From Euglena gracilis (taxonomy: Eukaryota; Euglenida; Euglenophyceae; Euglenales): a stretch of 64,000 nucleotides of DNA. Shown piece by piece: positions 21,766 through 32,014 of this stretch (positions are counted from its first letter, which is position 1; every line of letters starts with the position of its first letter). The notes beneath the pieces were generated by a model. The model saw nothing but the letters and a program-made list of their open reading frames with translations, had not been told where the DNA came from and made no database searches. A program made the position numbers and the translations under genes. Location of the stretch: contig CP154956.1 of assembly GCA_039621445.1 (NCBI GenBank), positions 27,844,667 through 27,908,666 of the forward strand. The letters run 5' to 3'.

Positions 21766-24700
21766 ATGCTGCCCGGTGGAAGGGAGCCAGGCGGAGGACC
21801 GCCTTACCACCCCACCACTCACCCTCAACCTGACCAGTATGCGTACCGATACGGTACACAGCCACCTGCACGGACTGCGGCTCAGGGAAACCCTGAAGCC
21901 AGCAGCAGTAGCAGGATGACCCAGATGCCCGCGGAAGCGCGGCCATCTCAGCCATCAGGCTCTCGTCGCCTCCCACCGTACGCGGGTGTGATGATCCACC
22001 GCACGGCGGAGACGATGAGCCGGGTTATGCGTATGAGCGCAAACCCGGCACCAGACCAACTCACCCAGGCATTGTGGGATGACCACTGCCGTAAAATTTT
22101 GACCATCGCGAATACCCCTCCGGCCCTGTGGTGTATGTGCGCCCAGGCGACGATGACCGGTCTGGTGTATTACACCGACCCGGACGCGTCGGGATTCGCG
22201 GCGGACATTACCATGCGTGACCTGGGCGTGGAAGTCCCGCCACAGGTCGCACGGCAGGTACCACCAGTTGGCACTTACACGGCACATTTTCGTGCTCACT
22301 CCCCCGGATTACCCGAGGAAGAGACAGTGGAAGCACCTGTCCGGAGTGAACACCCACGTGTGAAAGAAAGTATTTTTCGATCACCTGAGCGCATGCCCCG
22401 GCGGGATTATCCTGCGCAGGAGCCTGTGTCTCAGTACACCGTCTCTGGGGATTACCCCCAGGAGGCGCCAATGCCACGGGATCAGTACGTGTATCCACCT
22501 CAACCCCACCCAACCATACCTGACCCTATCCCACGACGTCCTGCGGAGGGAAACCCTCCCCCGACGTCTGACGCGACCCGAAGCGCTCGTCCGCGGATGA
22601 ACCCGTTAACCCGTGGACTGGACGGCCGTTCGAGACTGAGGAGGAGCGTCAACAGTATGAATATGCTGTGACAATCCAACGACAAATAGCACGTCGCCCC
22701 CCTGTTTCTGCTGGCCAGAGTTACCCTGCCCGGGCGGAAATTACACGAGAAGAGCGCCAGCAGTATGACGCTGCTGTGTCGGCTCTCACAGGAGTCCCAG
22801 CTCCATCACGATCAAGTCAACCAGCGCGACAGCAGGACGTTGCTGTGGCGGAAGCGCCTCTAGCACGGCCCTCAAGCTCTGCCGCCGGCAAGCGTGACCG
22901 TGGCCCGGAAAATCTGACGCCGCAGCCACAGCGCCGCTCGCCGAGGTCGGAAAATCCGCCCGCGGCGATGCACGTCGACGCTGAGGAGGAAGCTCCGCCA
23001 GCGCCAGACGTGACGGCAGAACGGGCACGTCGGGAAACCCGACCATCCCCAGTCGCACCGGTTTACTCGAATCGTGGTGACGCTGAGCAGGAATTTGCTC
23101 GAACGCCAAGCACGGAATCCGTGACTTACCCTGTGTTTACGCCAGAAGACCCAGAATACTGGGATTACTGGGCGACATTCGAATGGCTGTCTAACACAAA
23201 GGGTAAGGGTAAAGGTAAGGGCAAGGGTAAGGGGAAAGGAAAAGGCCAGGAGAAAGGTGGGAAAGCCCCACCTGGCAAAGGCGGAAAAGCCGCTTGGCCA
23301 ACTCCAGGCAAAGGCGGAAAATCTGCCGGACCCCCAGCAGGCAAGGGCGGAAAAGCCGCCGAACCTTCGAAAACGAAGGACGATGACGTTACCGTAGTAT
23401 TCACCTACCTGCAGGAGATCTGGCCGAAAATCGACGAAGATCTCCGGCAGTTTACACACGCAAGCAACGTGATCCACCGACCACCGGATGCGGTGCTCGA
23501 AGTGGTGCAGAATCGTATGTACGATCACTGCAAACGTTTTTTTCTACAGTTCCGAACTTTATGCGTTTGAGGGATACCCTCATTCGGATGAAACTGTCCT
23601 AGACCGGATGTCCGGTTTCTGGGAGCTGTGGTTCTGGTTGGGATACCCCTGCCAGAACTTCGGCATCTTTACCGACCGAAACGGTCATACGTATGCCGAC
23701 TGTTTGGGAACATGTCCTGACGACGAAACGTTCGTAGCACAGTTGAAGGAAATCTTCAACCACATGTATTCCGTCGGAGCACTGGGAATCCAGTGGAAAT
23801 AACACCCCCTGCCGGAGAAACTCCAGGCGCAGGCTGCGGTAATGTTCACACGCAACCTCCAAGTATACTTGGACAGCATGTATGGCACGCTGTTCAAGGG
23901 GCTGGACGTCGACCTCGCGTACCCCCAGCGGTACAAACTGGAATGCCAGTTTTGCAAAGAAGTTCACATTGCTGACTTCTGGGGTTTCGGAGAACGCGGA
24001 AAACCGCCTCCGACTGCCGAAAGTGCCGGCAGCCAGCCGACCAGGAGATTCCTCCTGCATCAGTGCCGGAATCCTCAGATTGGGACACAAGATCGAAAGG
24101 TGCTGAAACAGCACCGGCAGAAAATATTTCTGCTACAACAGTACTGGCACAGGGCGTGGATTACCTACGTCCTGGAAGTCTACATTTGTTTCCTGGAACA
24201 GATGACCACTGATGTGGATATCCACAGGAAGTGGTTACCTCGGGGATACACCGAGGTGGACGCCAGACCTCATGACCCAGACCGACGCAGGATGAACCTG
24301 CGGCCGGAATGGGAGCAGGCGGAAAGTCGCCTGCGGTATCACCTGGACACCCAGTTCGGGGATATCCTCGACTGGAAGGAGTTCGAACCTTTCTTCGCAG
24401 CACGCGAGGTAAGCCACACTCGGTATGCGGTCCCATTGCCTGCTTTCCTGGAAGACACAGGAGAGCAGGGTATGGGATGGAACCTTCGATCGCAGTGGGA
24501 AGACCTCTGCCTGATCAACGAGAACGAGCCGCAACCTCCACCCGGAAGCTGGGTGAGAGCGTCGTGGCCGCCCCCATACCCCAACTCTGACAGGAGTGAA
24601 AGTATAAGCTTTTACCGCCTGTCCGACGCACAAGGGTGCTACAGAAGCGGAAAAGACCCGCGTACTGCAGCACAACTCCACACAGAGGACTACCCTCCGG

Positions 24701-27159
24701 AAGCGGAGGAGGAGGAAGACACGGTCCCCATGGCCGAGGATGAACCTCAGCCAGCGGAACCTCCGGCACGGGAAACCCGTAGCCCATCGGTCGTGATGCT
24801 GGACACTGTGGCAGAAACTGCCCAGCGCCCAGGATCGTCGACCGGTGAAATGACACCTGTCCCAACCTCACCCACATCACTGAGTACGACAGCTGTGCCG
24901 ACACCTCCGCGGGAAAACCCGCCGGAGACGGTACCACGCGCGCCCGAGGTATCACGCCTCAAGCTCCCTGTTTTCGGGGAAACCCCGTCGGCAGAGGAGC
25001 CAGCGGAGGAGCCCACTTCAGGTGAAGAACCTGAACGGCGCACCTCGCTGGGCGGACGCGTACTCGGTGGTTTGCGGTCCCTGATCGCAGTTGTCACTCC
25101 ACGTGGCACTGCGGCCAGTTCTTCCACGGCTGCGGCGGAAGCTGCCCAGCCGACAGAAGACACACATGACACAACAGCCATGGTGGAGGATGAACCTCCC
25201 CCAGCGGCGGCGCCACCGCCGGTGTCGGAAGCGACACGGACGGAAGGCGAACAGACAGCAATGACAGTGGAGACAATAACAACCGTGCCGGTACGGGATG
25301 AACCTGTATCGGCACCGGTAGCGCCAGCCGAGGCACGGGATGAACCCGCACCTCGACGCACATCCACAGCCACTGCACCAAAGCACCCGGGTACACGGAC
25401 ACCGGCGCCTGAAAAACAGGCTGAGCGGACGTCCATGCCCCCACCACAGGCTCAACCAGCGCGAAGTGCGCAGACCAAGCCTACATCTACACCATCCCCC
25501 ACGGCTACCCCTGGGAAACCCACGGAAGCCGCAAGGGAACGCGTAGGACGACCCTCAGCTCGGGAAACCCCTGCTGAAGGTCAACGACGCTCGGTGTCGG
25601 GGAAAAGACCCCCGTCCCAAGCGTCGCCACGCACCTGGGCAAGCAAGCGCGACGCTGATCGGCGGCCCTCGGATGCTCCGGAAACCGGCAGTCCGAAGGC
25701 CCCGGCAAAATCAAAGCCGGGCGCCGCACCTTGTAAGCCCGCACCGAAATCTGGTGATCAGCCCCCACCGAAAGGCGGTGGTGGTGCTGGCGGCCAGAGT
25801 GCTGCATCCTCCTCTCGGGGATTAACCTCGGGACAAGGATTCACGCACGTCACATCATCTGGCTATGGGAAAACCTCACAGCCGAAACCTTCGTCAAAGG
25901 GGCAGGGAAAATCCCGCGCCTCACCAGCCGAGACACCTTCGGAAGACGAAGTTATCATCGACTGGAACGCGGTCAATCAGGATGATCCTGAGATTCATGA
26001 CCTGAAAAACAGGTACATGATGATCGACCACAAACTGAGGACACAGCAATGCCTCAACCGGTGGATTGAGCCACTGTTCTGTCAGGGCCGAAAATGGTCC
26101 TTTGATCAGAAAGTGACCTGGAATTATTACAATTCCAGATCCCCTCGTGTTTTGGCCCAATACTTCAGTGAGAAATTCCTCATCGACAAAACAACGGAAA
26201 ACGGTTTTGTGTGGCTTTGCACTGTATGCCACAAGATGTATAACAGTGCACCTGACCTGGGATTACCCCTCGTCCATGTGTGCAACCCTGTGGATCGGAA
26301 ATCGTTCCACAAGGATGTATACATCCCCAACTGTGCCGCCTTGGTATGCGCCAAGTGCGTGGACAGTTGGACCCACAAACACAATTTTAGCTACACCGAG
26401 CGAGACGGTACGAATGTACCGATACTCTGCGTCAACTGCCTTGGAGGTACCTTCTGGCAAACTGCGGAAGGCGCAGTTCGCACAATTGTGCCAAGTGCCC
26501 AGAAGCCACTGGAGGAATACTCCACCTTGCACAAAAAGTACAAGGATTTTTTCAAGTACTCCAACCTCAAGCTGGACGACTACCGCCACACGGGAATGGC
26601 CCGTGGGTGGCAGATCGACAGTGGGGCGATACGCCTTGCTGCTAAGGAAGCAGGGGTAAGATTACCTTACCTCTGGGAGACAGCGGACAGGGAAAAGATA
26701 TTTTTCCGCCTGTTCACAACCCAGGACCGAAACGGTCGCTGGTGCCTGCCACAATGGCCACCCGAAGAACACCGGATGACCTGGAAAGACTGGCTTGGGG
26801 CCGTATTACGACCCCATACAGTCCGCGCCGAATGTGCGTATCACATGCCAATTGACATCCACCCGGGGAATGCCCCGCAGGTGTCAGCCAATCACCCACG
26901 GATGAATCACTTCATCTGGCCAGCCACTCTGCCCAGGAAATTCTGGGAGAAGCTGCAATGGTTCCTCGCGGAAAGAGCGAGTATAACCAAGCACACAGTC
27001 CCCGAAGGATGGGTTCGGGACTGGGTGGCACCTGATTTCGAATACGAATCGCCAGAAACCTGGCTCGTAGATAGGCCACCACCACCACAATTCCAGATGG
27101 TCCTTGTGGAAGATCCCTTGGACTCCCGCCATGATTATTGGCGGCTGGAACGGATGTAA
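21766..27159 (+). pseudogene. ORF3 of element A: large novel protein in the env position, lightly broken
   Basis: I do not recognise this family. Start MLPGGREPGGGP at 21,766; stop TAA at 27,157. In order: a Pro-rich part with RRLPPYAGVMIHRTAETM (about 21,965); a Lys-Gly run at 23,200-23,240 and GKGGK repeats to 23,370; an aromatic domain (FWELWFWLGYPCQNFG at 23,617) with C-x2-C then DFWGFG (23,946-23,990); an acidic Pro/Thr linker at 24,690-25,930; and a C-terminal domain with a Cys/His cluster at 26,218-26,440 (CxxC, HxC, Cx4CxxC, CxxC), probably metal-binding. No signal peptide or membrane segment is visible, so it is not an envelope. The Lys-Gly run suggests nucleic-acid binding. Three breaks: a frameshift near 22,560-22,600, an extra T in the T run near 23,541, and TAT to TAA at 23,800. 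The 23,842-27,159 part is one open frame of 1,105 codons. Confidence 0.85.
23194..23245 (+). repeat. Purine-rich (GGTAAG)n-like tract encoding Lys-Gly repeats
   Basis: Near-tandem AAGGGTAAGGGTAAAGG units encode alternating Lys and Gly. The tract could act at the RNA level as an internal polypurine primer site, and GGTAAG also resembles a 5' splice site. Copy C keeps it at 797-842; B has replaced it by scattered Lys (KSKAKSAPK, about 45,405). Confidence 0.7.
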
Positions 27160-27175
27160 TGCCGAAACGGCATTA
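27157..27175 (+). other. Perfect 8-bp hairpin containing the ORF3 stop codon (A)
   Basis: TAATGCCG AAA CGGCATTA; the first three bases are the ORF3 stop. Copy C has TAATGCC TAAAC GGCATTA at 4,349-4,367, so pairing is kept while the loop differs. Confidence 0.85.
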
Positions 27176-28064
27176 CCAGGCTCATGTAAGGTAAGTGCCT
27201 TCGTGGAGCCTGGACATCCATATACTATACATATATATACACTGGTAGCGGAAATCGCTAAACAGCCCTGGGATGAACCTGGGTCTGTGTCACTCTACGC
27301 TCTGGATGGAAGCATCCAAGAGCCCCGCCCGGCCCCCCCCACCCACCGCCCACCCCTCTGCCACTGGCCACACGGACGGAAACCGTCTGCAAGAGGTAAT
27401 CGCCTCTTATTGCGTCGTGAAGGAGCTACTGCTGTGAAGACCTTGGCAGCCGGGAAACCTGGCAAGCCGCTAAGTGACGCACAGCACACAGCGCGCACGC
27501 CGTAATAATAGGCCAACTTGTCACTTTTCGGCCCTAAGGCCCCTTAAGGCTGCCAGACAGCAAAAATTCTGTTCTGGCATAAGCCAGCCCCCCTCTCCTC
27601 CCTACTTTCCCCCCATCCCCGCAAAGCTGTCGCCGGCAGTCGGTTTTGTAAGTAGGCTTTTGTTTCCTAGTGCAGGATATGACCGCCTAGGAGCCCTATC
27701 CGGGTATGACCAGGGTAGGAGCCTGCCCCCCCACCTTCCACACCTCTCCCCGCGGGTTTTCAGCGAATCGCTTGACCAACCCCGCGTGCCTTTGGCACAC
27801 CCAAAGTGGGTGGATGGGACACTTTGTCAGGAAACCTGCCAAGCCCCGTTTCCCACAGTGGGCTTTTTCGCACCCCTAAGCCGAAACGGCTAATAGGTAA
27901 CCGCGATAAGCGGTAACCTTTTGCGCGTTTTCGGGTTTTTGGGTTGCGCCCCTGTGGAGAAAAGAGATCCGTGTTCTGGAAAGCAGAACCCGATCAGGAC
28001 TGTGTCCGAAATCCAGACGGGACCTGGGATGACCTGGTCCAAGAAGGAAATCGGGCATAGCCCT
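27176..28064 (+). other. 3' noncoding region of element A, with family-conserved block
   Basis: No gene. The part 27,476-27,660 aligns closely with B (49,464-49,656), copy C (4,632-4,817) and the window start, including GCGCACGCCGTAATAATAG and AAGGCTGCCAGACAGCAAA. A second shared patch, GTGGGTGGATGGGA, lies near 27,806, followed by a GCCCC...GGGC stem. ACCGC GATAA GCGGT at 27,900-27,914 recurs as ACCGC ATAA GCGGT in B at 49,859-49,872. Conservation without coding suggests an RNA element, for packaging, export or strand transfer. Confidence 0.7.
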
Positions 28065-28074
28065 GGGAGGGGGA
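28065..28074 (+). other. Polypurine tract of element A
   Basis: GGGAGGGGGA sits directly before the 3' LTR and is the expected plus-strand primer. B has the identical tract and flank (AGCCCTGGGAGGGGGA) at 50,037-50,046. Confidence 0.9.
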
Positions 28075-28486
28075 TGTGTACCAGGCACGATACCAGCTCT
28101 GTAGGAAACCTGCAGAGTCTGGATCCGTCACAATCTGACGGCTGTGATGAACACAGCCTGACGATCGTGGCAGATCCTATGGGAATTAGCGACACGTATC
28201 ACACGTGCTCACGTGATCTCTTTTCGTCACAGGTGGTATTCGATTCTTCACATTCTGATTGTTTTGAAGTAAGAGGATAAACCTCTGAAAAGGACTGAAC
28301 ACGACTGTGAAGGAAAATCCTTACACAGCGACTTGCTTTGTGCTCTACCTTAGCATAGGGGAATTGGGAAAAAGGGCTTTGTTACTCCAAGGATTTTTAG
28401 TCACCTAAGTAGGTGCGCACCAGGAGAAAGCAAAACAGGCTTTTCCGGGGCAAAAGGGGTCAAAGGGAAGTCCTTGGACGTACACT
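28075..28486 (+). repeat. 3' LTR of element A
   Basis: 412 bp, the same length as the 5' LTR, with about six substitutions between them. Followed by GAGTC at 28,487-28,491, the right target duplication. Confidence 0.93.
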
Positions 28487-28491
28487 GAGTC

Positions 28492-29240
28492 ACTGTATAC
28501 AGGCTGTCACCACCTGCCGTTGGACGGCCACGGGCCGGAAGCTGATACTACTTGCCGTGGAAAGTCCCAGGCGGGGAACCACACACAGGGTCCGGCCAAC
28601 CAGTGTCTTTGTCCTTGTGCGCAGTTGCACGCGCCGGTCGATCCCCGCGGTATGTCCTCTGCCCGTACGGGATCGACCAGGACTCACATGGCGGGACCTT
28701 GGCCTCGAGCCCAGCACCTCCCGCGTGTGAGCGCAGCCCCTTACCGAATAAGCTTCTCGGGCGATAGTCGGCTTGATACTACGCTCCGGCTACCTACCGT
28801 CGTGGGCTCTCCCGCCTGCACACAGTCACACCCTGGATGCCAGGTTACCCTGAAGGCCAGTGGAGGCCACTGAAGACGAGCCACGCGACATCAGTCCTTG
28901 GAAGGGAGGTTCAAAGTTGGTTCAGACTGGGCCCTCCAGAAGATAATCAGACCAGGCCTCCAGCCTTACATGGACCTCCTCACTGCAGAAAACACAGACT
29001 TTTCCCTACAGGTGAAAAAGCAGGGGGAAAGCCTGTCTGTGAGCAGCCCTATGGCAGGGCCAGAGGTTCCCCCAGATTTGGGGCATCCAGGGGAAAGGGC
29101 CCCACTTATGAGGCCGGTTGCACCCCAGACACATTACATCCAAAGGTGCCCCCCTACACTGCACATTAGGGGGGCATCCGGCACTCCCCAGTGAATAAAA
29201 GCAGGAGCCAGCAAGCAGGTATTGCACTCAGAAAGGAGGG
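28492..29240 (+). other. Unassigned sequence right of element A
   Basis: Open frames at 28,520-28,873 and 28,898-29,194 have no content I recognise, apart from helical, Lys-rich stretches such as QKIIRPGLQPYMDLL near 28,940. They may be pieces of the retroelement that A interrupted, as the left flank also holds Gag-like fragments, but no motif proves it. Confidence 0.35.
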
Positions 29241-29261
29241 GGTCATAGCAGACATTCCACT

Positions 29262-29345
29262 CCCACCTCAAATGATGTGCGCAAACCGTGGGAGTCCAAT
29301 CCACTACCAGCCGGTACTGACGTAACAAGGGGTATCCAGGGTTTG
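29262..29345 (-). pseudogene. Relic of the protease region of a related pol
   Basis: On the minus strand, GYPLLRQYRLVVD matches GYPFLRQYRLVVD of element A (about 17,059-17,097), and the following HGLRT match is recovered after a one-base deletion. Only about 85 bp is recognisable. It shows a fifth, otherwise lost copy of the family. Confidence 0.75.
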
Positions 29346-30111
29346 CCACCGGTTCGTGCTAGGACGCCTTAAATCGAGTTCGTGATTGTTCGTGATTGTT
29401 CGTGCTTCTAAAAAATCGCCCGGTTTTCCGTTTTCCTTTGCGAAATAGGCGATTCCTCTTGGACTTTGGCTTCTTGTGCCTCTTTTAATCTACATATTTA
29501 GGTCAATGGGGAAAGCAAAATTGTTTCTCACACTTCAGCTCATTTAAGTTCTCACAAAATCGACAGACGTAATATATATTGTAGCTTGATTCTTTTGGCC
29601 ACCACCATGAGCTAAAGTTTGGTTTCCCCAGCTTTTGACGATTCTTGGCATCGACAAGACCGGTGAGGCTGTCCCTTAATGCGCTTTAAATCTTCTGAAG
29701 GAATACGGATGTTCAGTGACAACCAGGCGGATCACCCCAGTGGAGGCAATAAATTTTGTGCCTTATTTTACAATTGCCAAAAAGAGGGATAAAAGTCAAA
29801 GGAAAGACTAATAGCAGACTGATGACAGCTAAACCTCGAAGTCATTCTCCAGAAATTAAGATTGTAACACGTGGTTAACATCTTTCCATAAGAAAAGCTG
29901 GGTTCTGTGGAAAAAAAAGACCTAAAATATGCTTATTTTTATCTCAAGCTGCACAGCAGTTTAGAAAATTATGTTTGTATCCAAGTAGGGGGGAAACCGG
30001 TCAGTTTCAAGCTGCATGACTTGGCATCCGAAGCCTGCCATAAAAGTTTAGGACCGTTATGTGTGTTTGGAAAAGAAAATGGAGGAAGGAAGGAAGCAAA
30101 GGCATTTTTTA

Positions 30112-30415
30112 TGTGTTTCTGAGGTCTACTTCTTTCTGGGTAATCCCTTTTGCAACCCTGTGCCGGCCAGCCTTGGTTCCTTCCAGTTTTGTAATGTCTA
30201 CCCTGCACATTTCACAGCATGGCACAAAGCAAATCTTGGGAATTCCTTTGGAAGTTCCAGGTCCAGATCACAGTACACAGCCCAGCAAACAGTGCATTTC
30301 GCTTGCCACTGCAAAAATGAACAAGGAATCACTGTTAGAAAAATCAGATCCCTGATCTGGGAATCTGTTTGCGTAATGCCTAATTTGGGGCGCTAAGCAC
30401 CGGACTCACTCACAC
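30112..30415 (+). repeat. 304-bp direct repeat, copy 1
   Basis: Matches 31,168-31,471 over its whole length with small differences, from TGTGTTTCTGAGGTCTACTT to GACTCACTCACAC. Copy 2 runs straight into the RT YxDD box, so the repeat includes RT coding sequence and copy 1 is probably a duplication of it. Confidence 0.85.
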
Positions 30416-31167
30416 TCCTCTCCTCAAAAGATTGCCCCAGGGCAATCTCTCTTGACTCCCTTGAGTGGGAGGGTGCAAAATTTTTGAAAGGGGTCGGCAA
30501 AAATGAGTGAATCTCAGAAAAAAGTTTCCATTCCACCCAAAAGATGGAACACACAACACAGAGGGGTGGGATGGATTAGCTATCTCGCTGGGGTAAACCG
30601 GCCTCACAGCCAGTTGAAGCACACCATGGCGCATTCCCAAGCCTGCTTTGCCAAAAGCACAATGGGGCACCCAAGCCCACTTCGGCACATGTAACATCCC
30701 AGCCTTGGGGAAACGTGCAACACTAATGCAGAAACTCTGCTGCGGTCTTCTGGAACTCTGCCAATCGCCTCCTTCTCATCCATCTCCTCTAAGTGGCATT
30801 TAACTTCCTTGTCCGTTCCATGTCCACAATTTGCACAGCAACATTCTTCATTGTAACTTGAGCTTGAACCTTCACACCTTACAGCTGGGCTCCTTCTTCT
30901 CCCTCTGTGGCTTCTTCTTAGACCCTGTAACTTCCAACTTCTCTCCTTCAATCTGGACCCTTGTATTGAAGACTGTGTCTTTGTCTCTCAAAATCCTCCA
31001 AACAATCTTGATTCTTTCAATGACCTCAGGTCCCCACGACAGATCGGTGAATGACACATCTTCCAAATTTGCATTCCCAGAATGCCCATGCTGGGCATCT
31101 GGCCCATCTTCCCATTAGTGGCAAAAACTGTTTGTACAGGGCTTCTGGTACTGCGGCTTGTACTGTT

Positions 31168-31471
31168 TGTGTTTCTGAGGTCTACTTCTTTCTGGGTAAT
31201 CCCTTTCGCAACCCTGTGCCGGCCGGCCTTGATTCCTTTCAGTTTTTGTAATGTCTACCCTGCACATTTCCCAGCATGGCACAAAGGCAAATCTTGGCAA
31301 TTCCTTTGGAAGTTCCGGGTGCAGATCACAGTACACAGCCCAGCAAACAGTACATTTCGCTTGCCACTGCAAAAATGAACAAGGAATCACCTGTGAGAAA
31401 ATTCATATCCCTGATCTGGGAATCTGTTTACGTAACGCATTTGGGGCGCTAAGCACCCGACTCACTCACAC
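31168..31471 (+). repeat. 304-bp direct repeat, copy 2
   Basis: Second copy, directly upstream of HVDD at 31,469. In the RT frame its last codons read RIWGAKHPTHSHVDD. The 752 bp between the two copies has no clear gene; a Cys-rich minus-strand frame (CCANCGHGTDKEVKC near 30,830) is unassigned. Confidence 0.85.
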
Positions 31472-31593
31472 GTGGACGATATTTTGCTTTTAGCCCCGAA
31501 CAAAAAGACAGCAGCCCAGCACCTGGCAGACATAAAAGATGACCTCTTATTGGCGGGTTTCAGAAAAAACGTCTGCAAATTATGCTTGGAACC

Positions 31594-32014
31594 AGGCATT
31601 TGCTTAAGAACCCGGGGGGGGGGTACTGGCGGGCCAATCGGCTAGACACTTGAAAAAAGGGACTAGCTGAACCCCTGGGGGGGGGGGGGGTCCGGTGGTC
31701 CCCCGAAATGGAAAAAAAATTATCCTCAGGCGCTGCGCGCTGGAGGAAAAGGTGAGGGTTTTAATAGGTTTTTGGCTGATTTTGTTCCAAAAATTCCCAA
31801 AAATGGCCAGAAAAAGGGCATTTTTGGCCATTTTTGGGGGTCCCAATTTTTTTTTGGGCTTCACGCCGGTCACTGGAAAATATTTTTCACTAGCTTACCC
31901 TGCTAGCAGATCCTCCCCGGGTGTGTGTGCTAGAAATCCCACTAGCCAAATTTGGACTAGCTGCAGTCCAGCCCGCCCCCCCGGGAGGGTACTGCAATCC
32001 CTTAAGCAAATTCC
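31594..32014. mobile_element. 421-bp terminal-inverted-repeat insertion in the RT relic
   Basis: Starts AGGCATTTGCTTAAG and ends CTTAAGCAAATTCC, which are inverted repeats matching at about 13 of 14 positions. It is flanked by TGCTTGGAACC on both sides (31,583-31,593 and 32,015-32,025), an 11-bp target duplication. Removing it rejoins the RT frame at CLEPTQ. It has no transposase, so it is a MITE-like non-autonomous DNA element. A 9-11-bp duplication points to the Mutator superfamily, but the short terminal repeats are unlike classic Mutator ends. Confidence 0.8.

Larger units (their letters stand above)
11632..28486 (+). mobile_element. Complete giant Ty3/Gypsy LTR retrotransposon (element A)
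   Basis: Two 412-bp LTRs (11,632-12,043; 28,075-28,486) differ at about six positions and are flanked by GAGTC on both sides. Inside are a primer site, gag, an in-frame UAG, an intact pol with protease, RT, RNase H, integrase and chromodomain, then a 5.4-kb ORF3, a long 3' noncoding region and a polypurine tract. The 16.9-kb length is about three times that of ordinary Gypsy elements, and ORF3 accounts for most of the excess. The near-identical LTRs and full-length pol suggest a fairly recent insertion. The family is shared with copies B, C and D in this window. Confidence 0.93.

Noticed and set aside
21766-27159. ORF3 as an envelope glycoprotein
   Set aside because: Right position, but no signal peptide, no transmembrane segment and a Lys-Gly run and Cys/His cluster more like an internal nucleic-acid-binding protein.
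30112-31471. 304-bp repeats as LTRs of a small element
   Set aside because: They start TG and end near CA, but no target duplication, primer site or polypurine tract is present, and the repeat holds RT codons.
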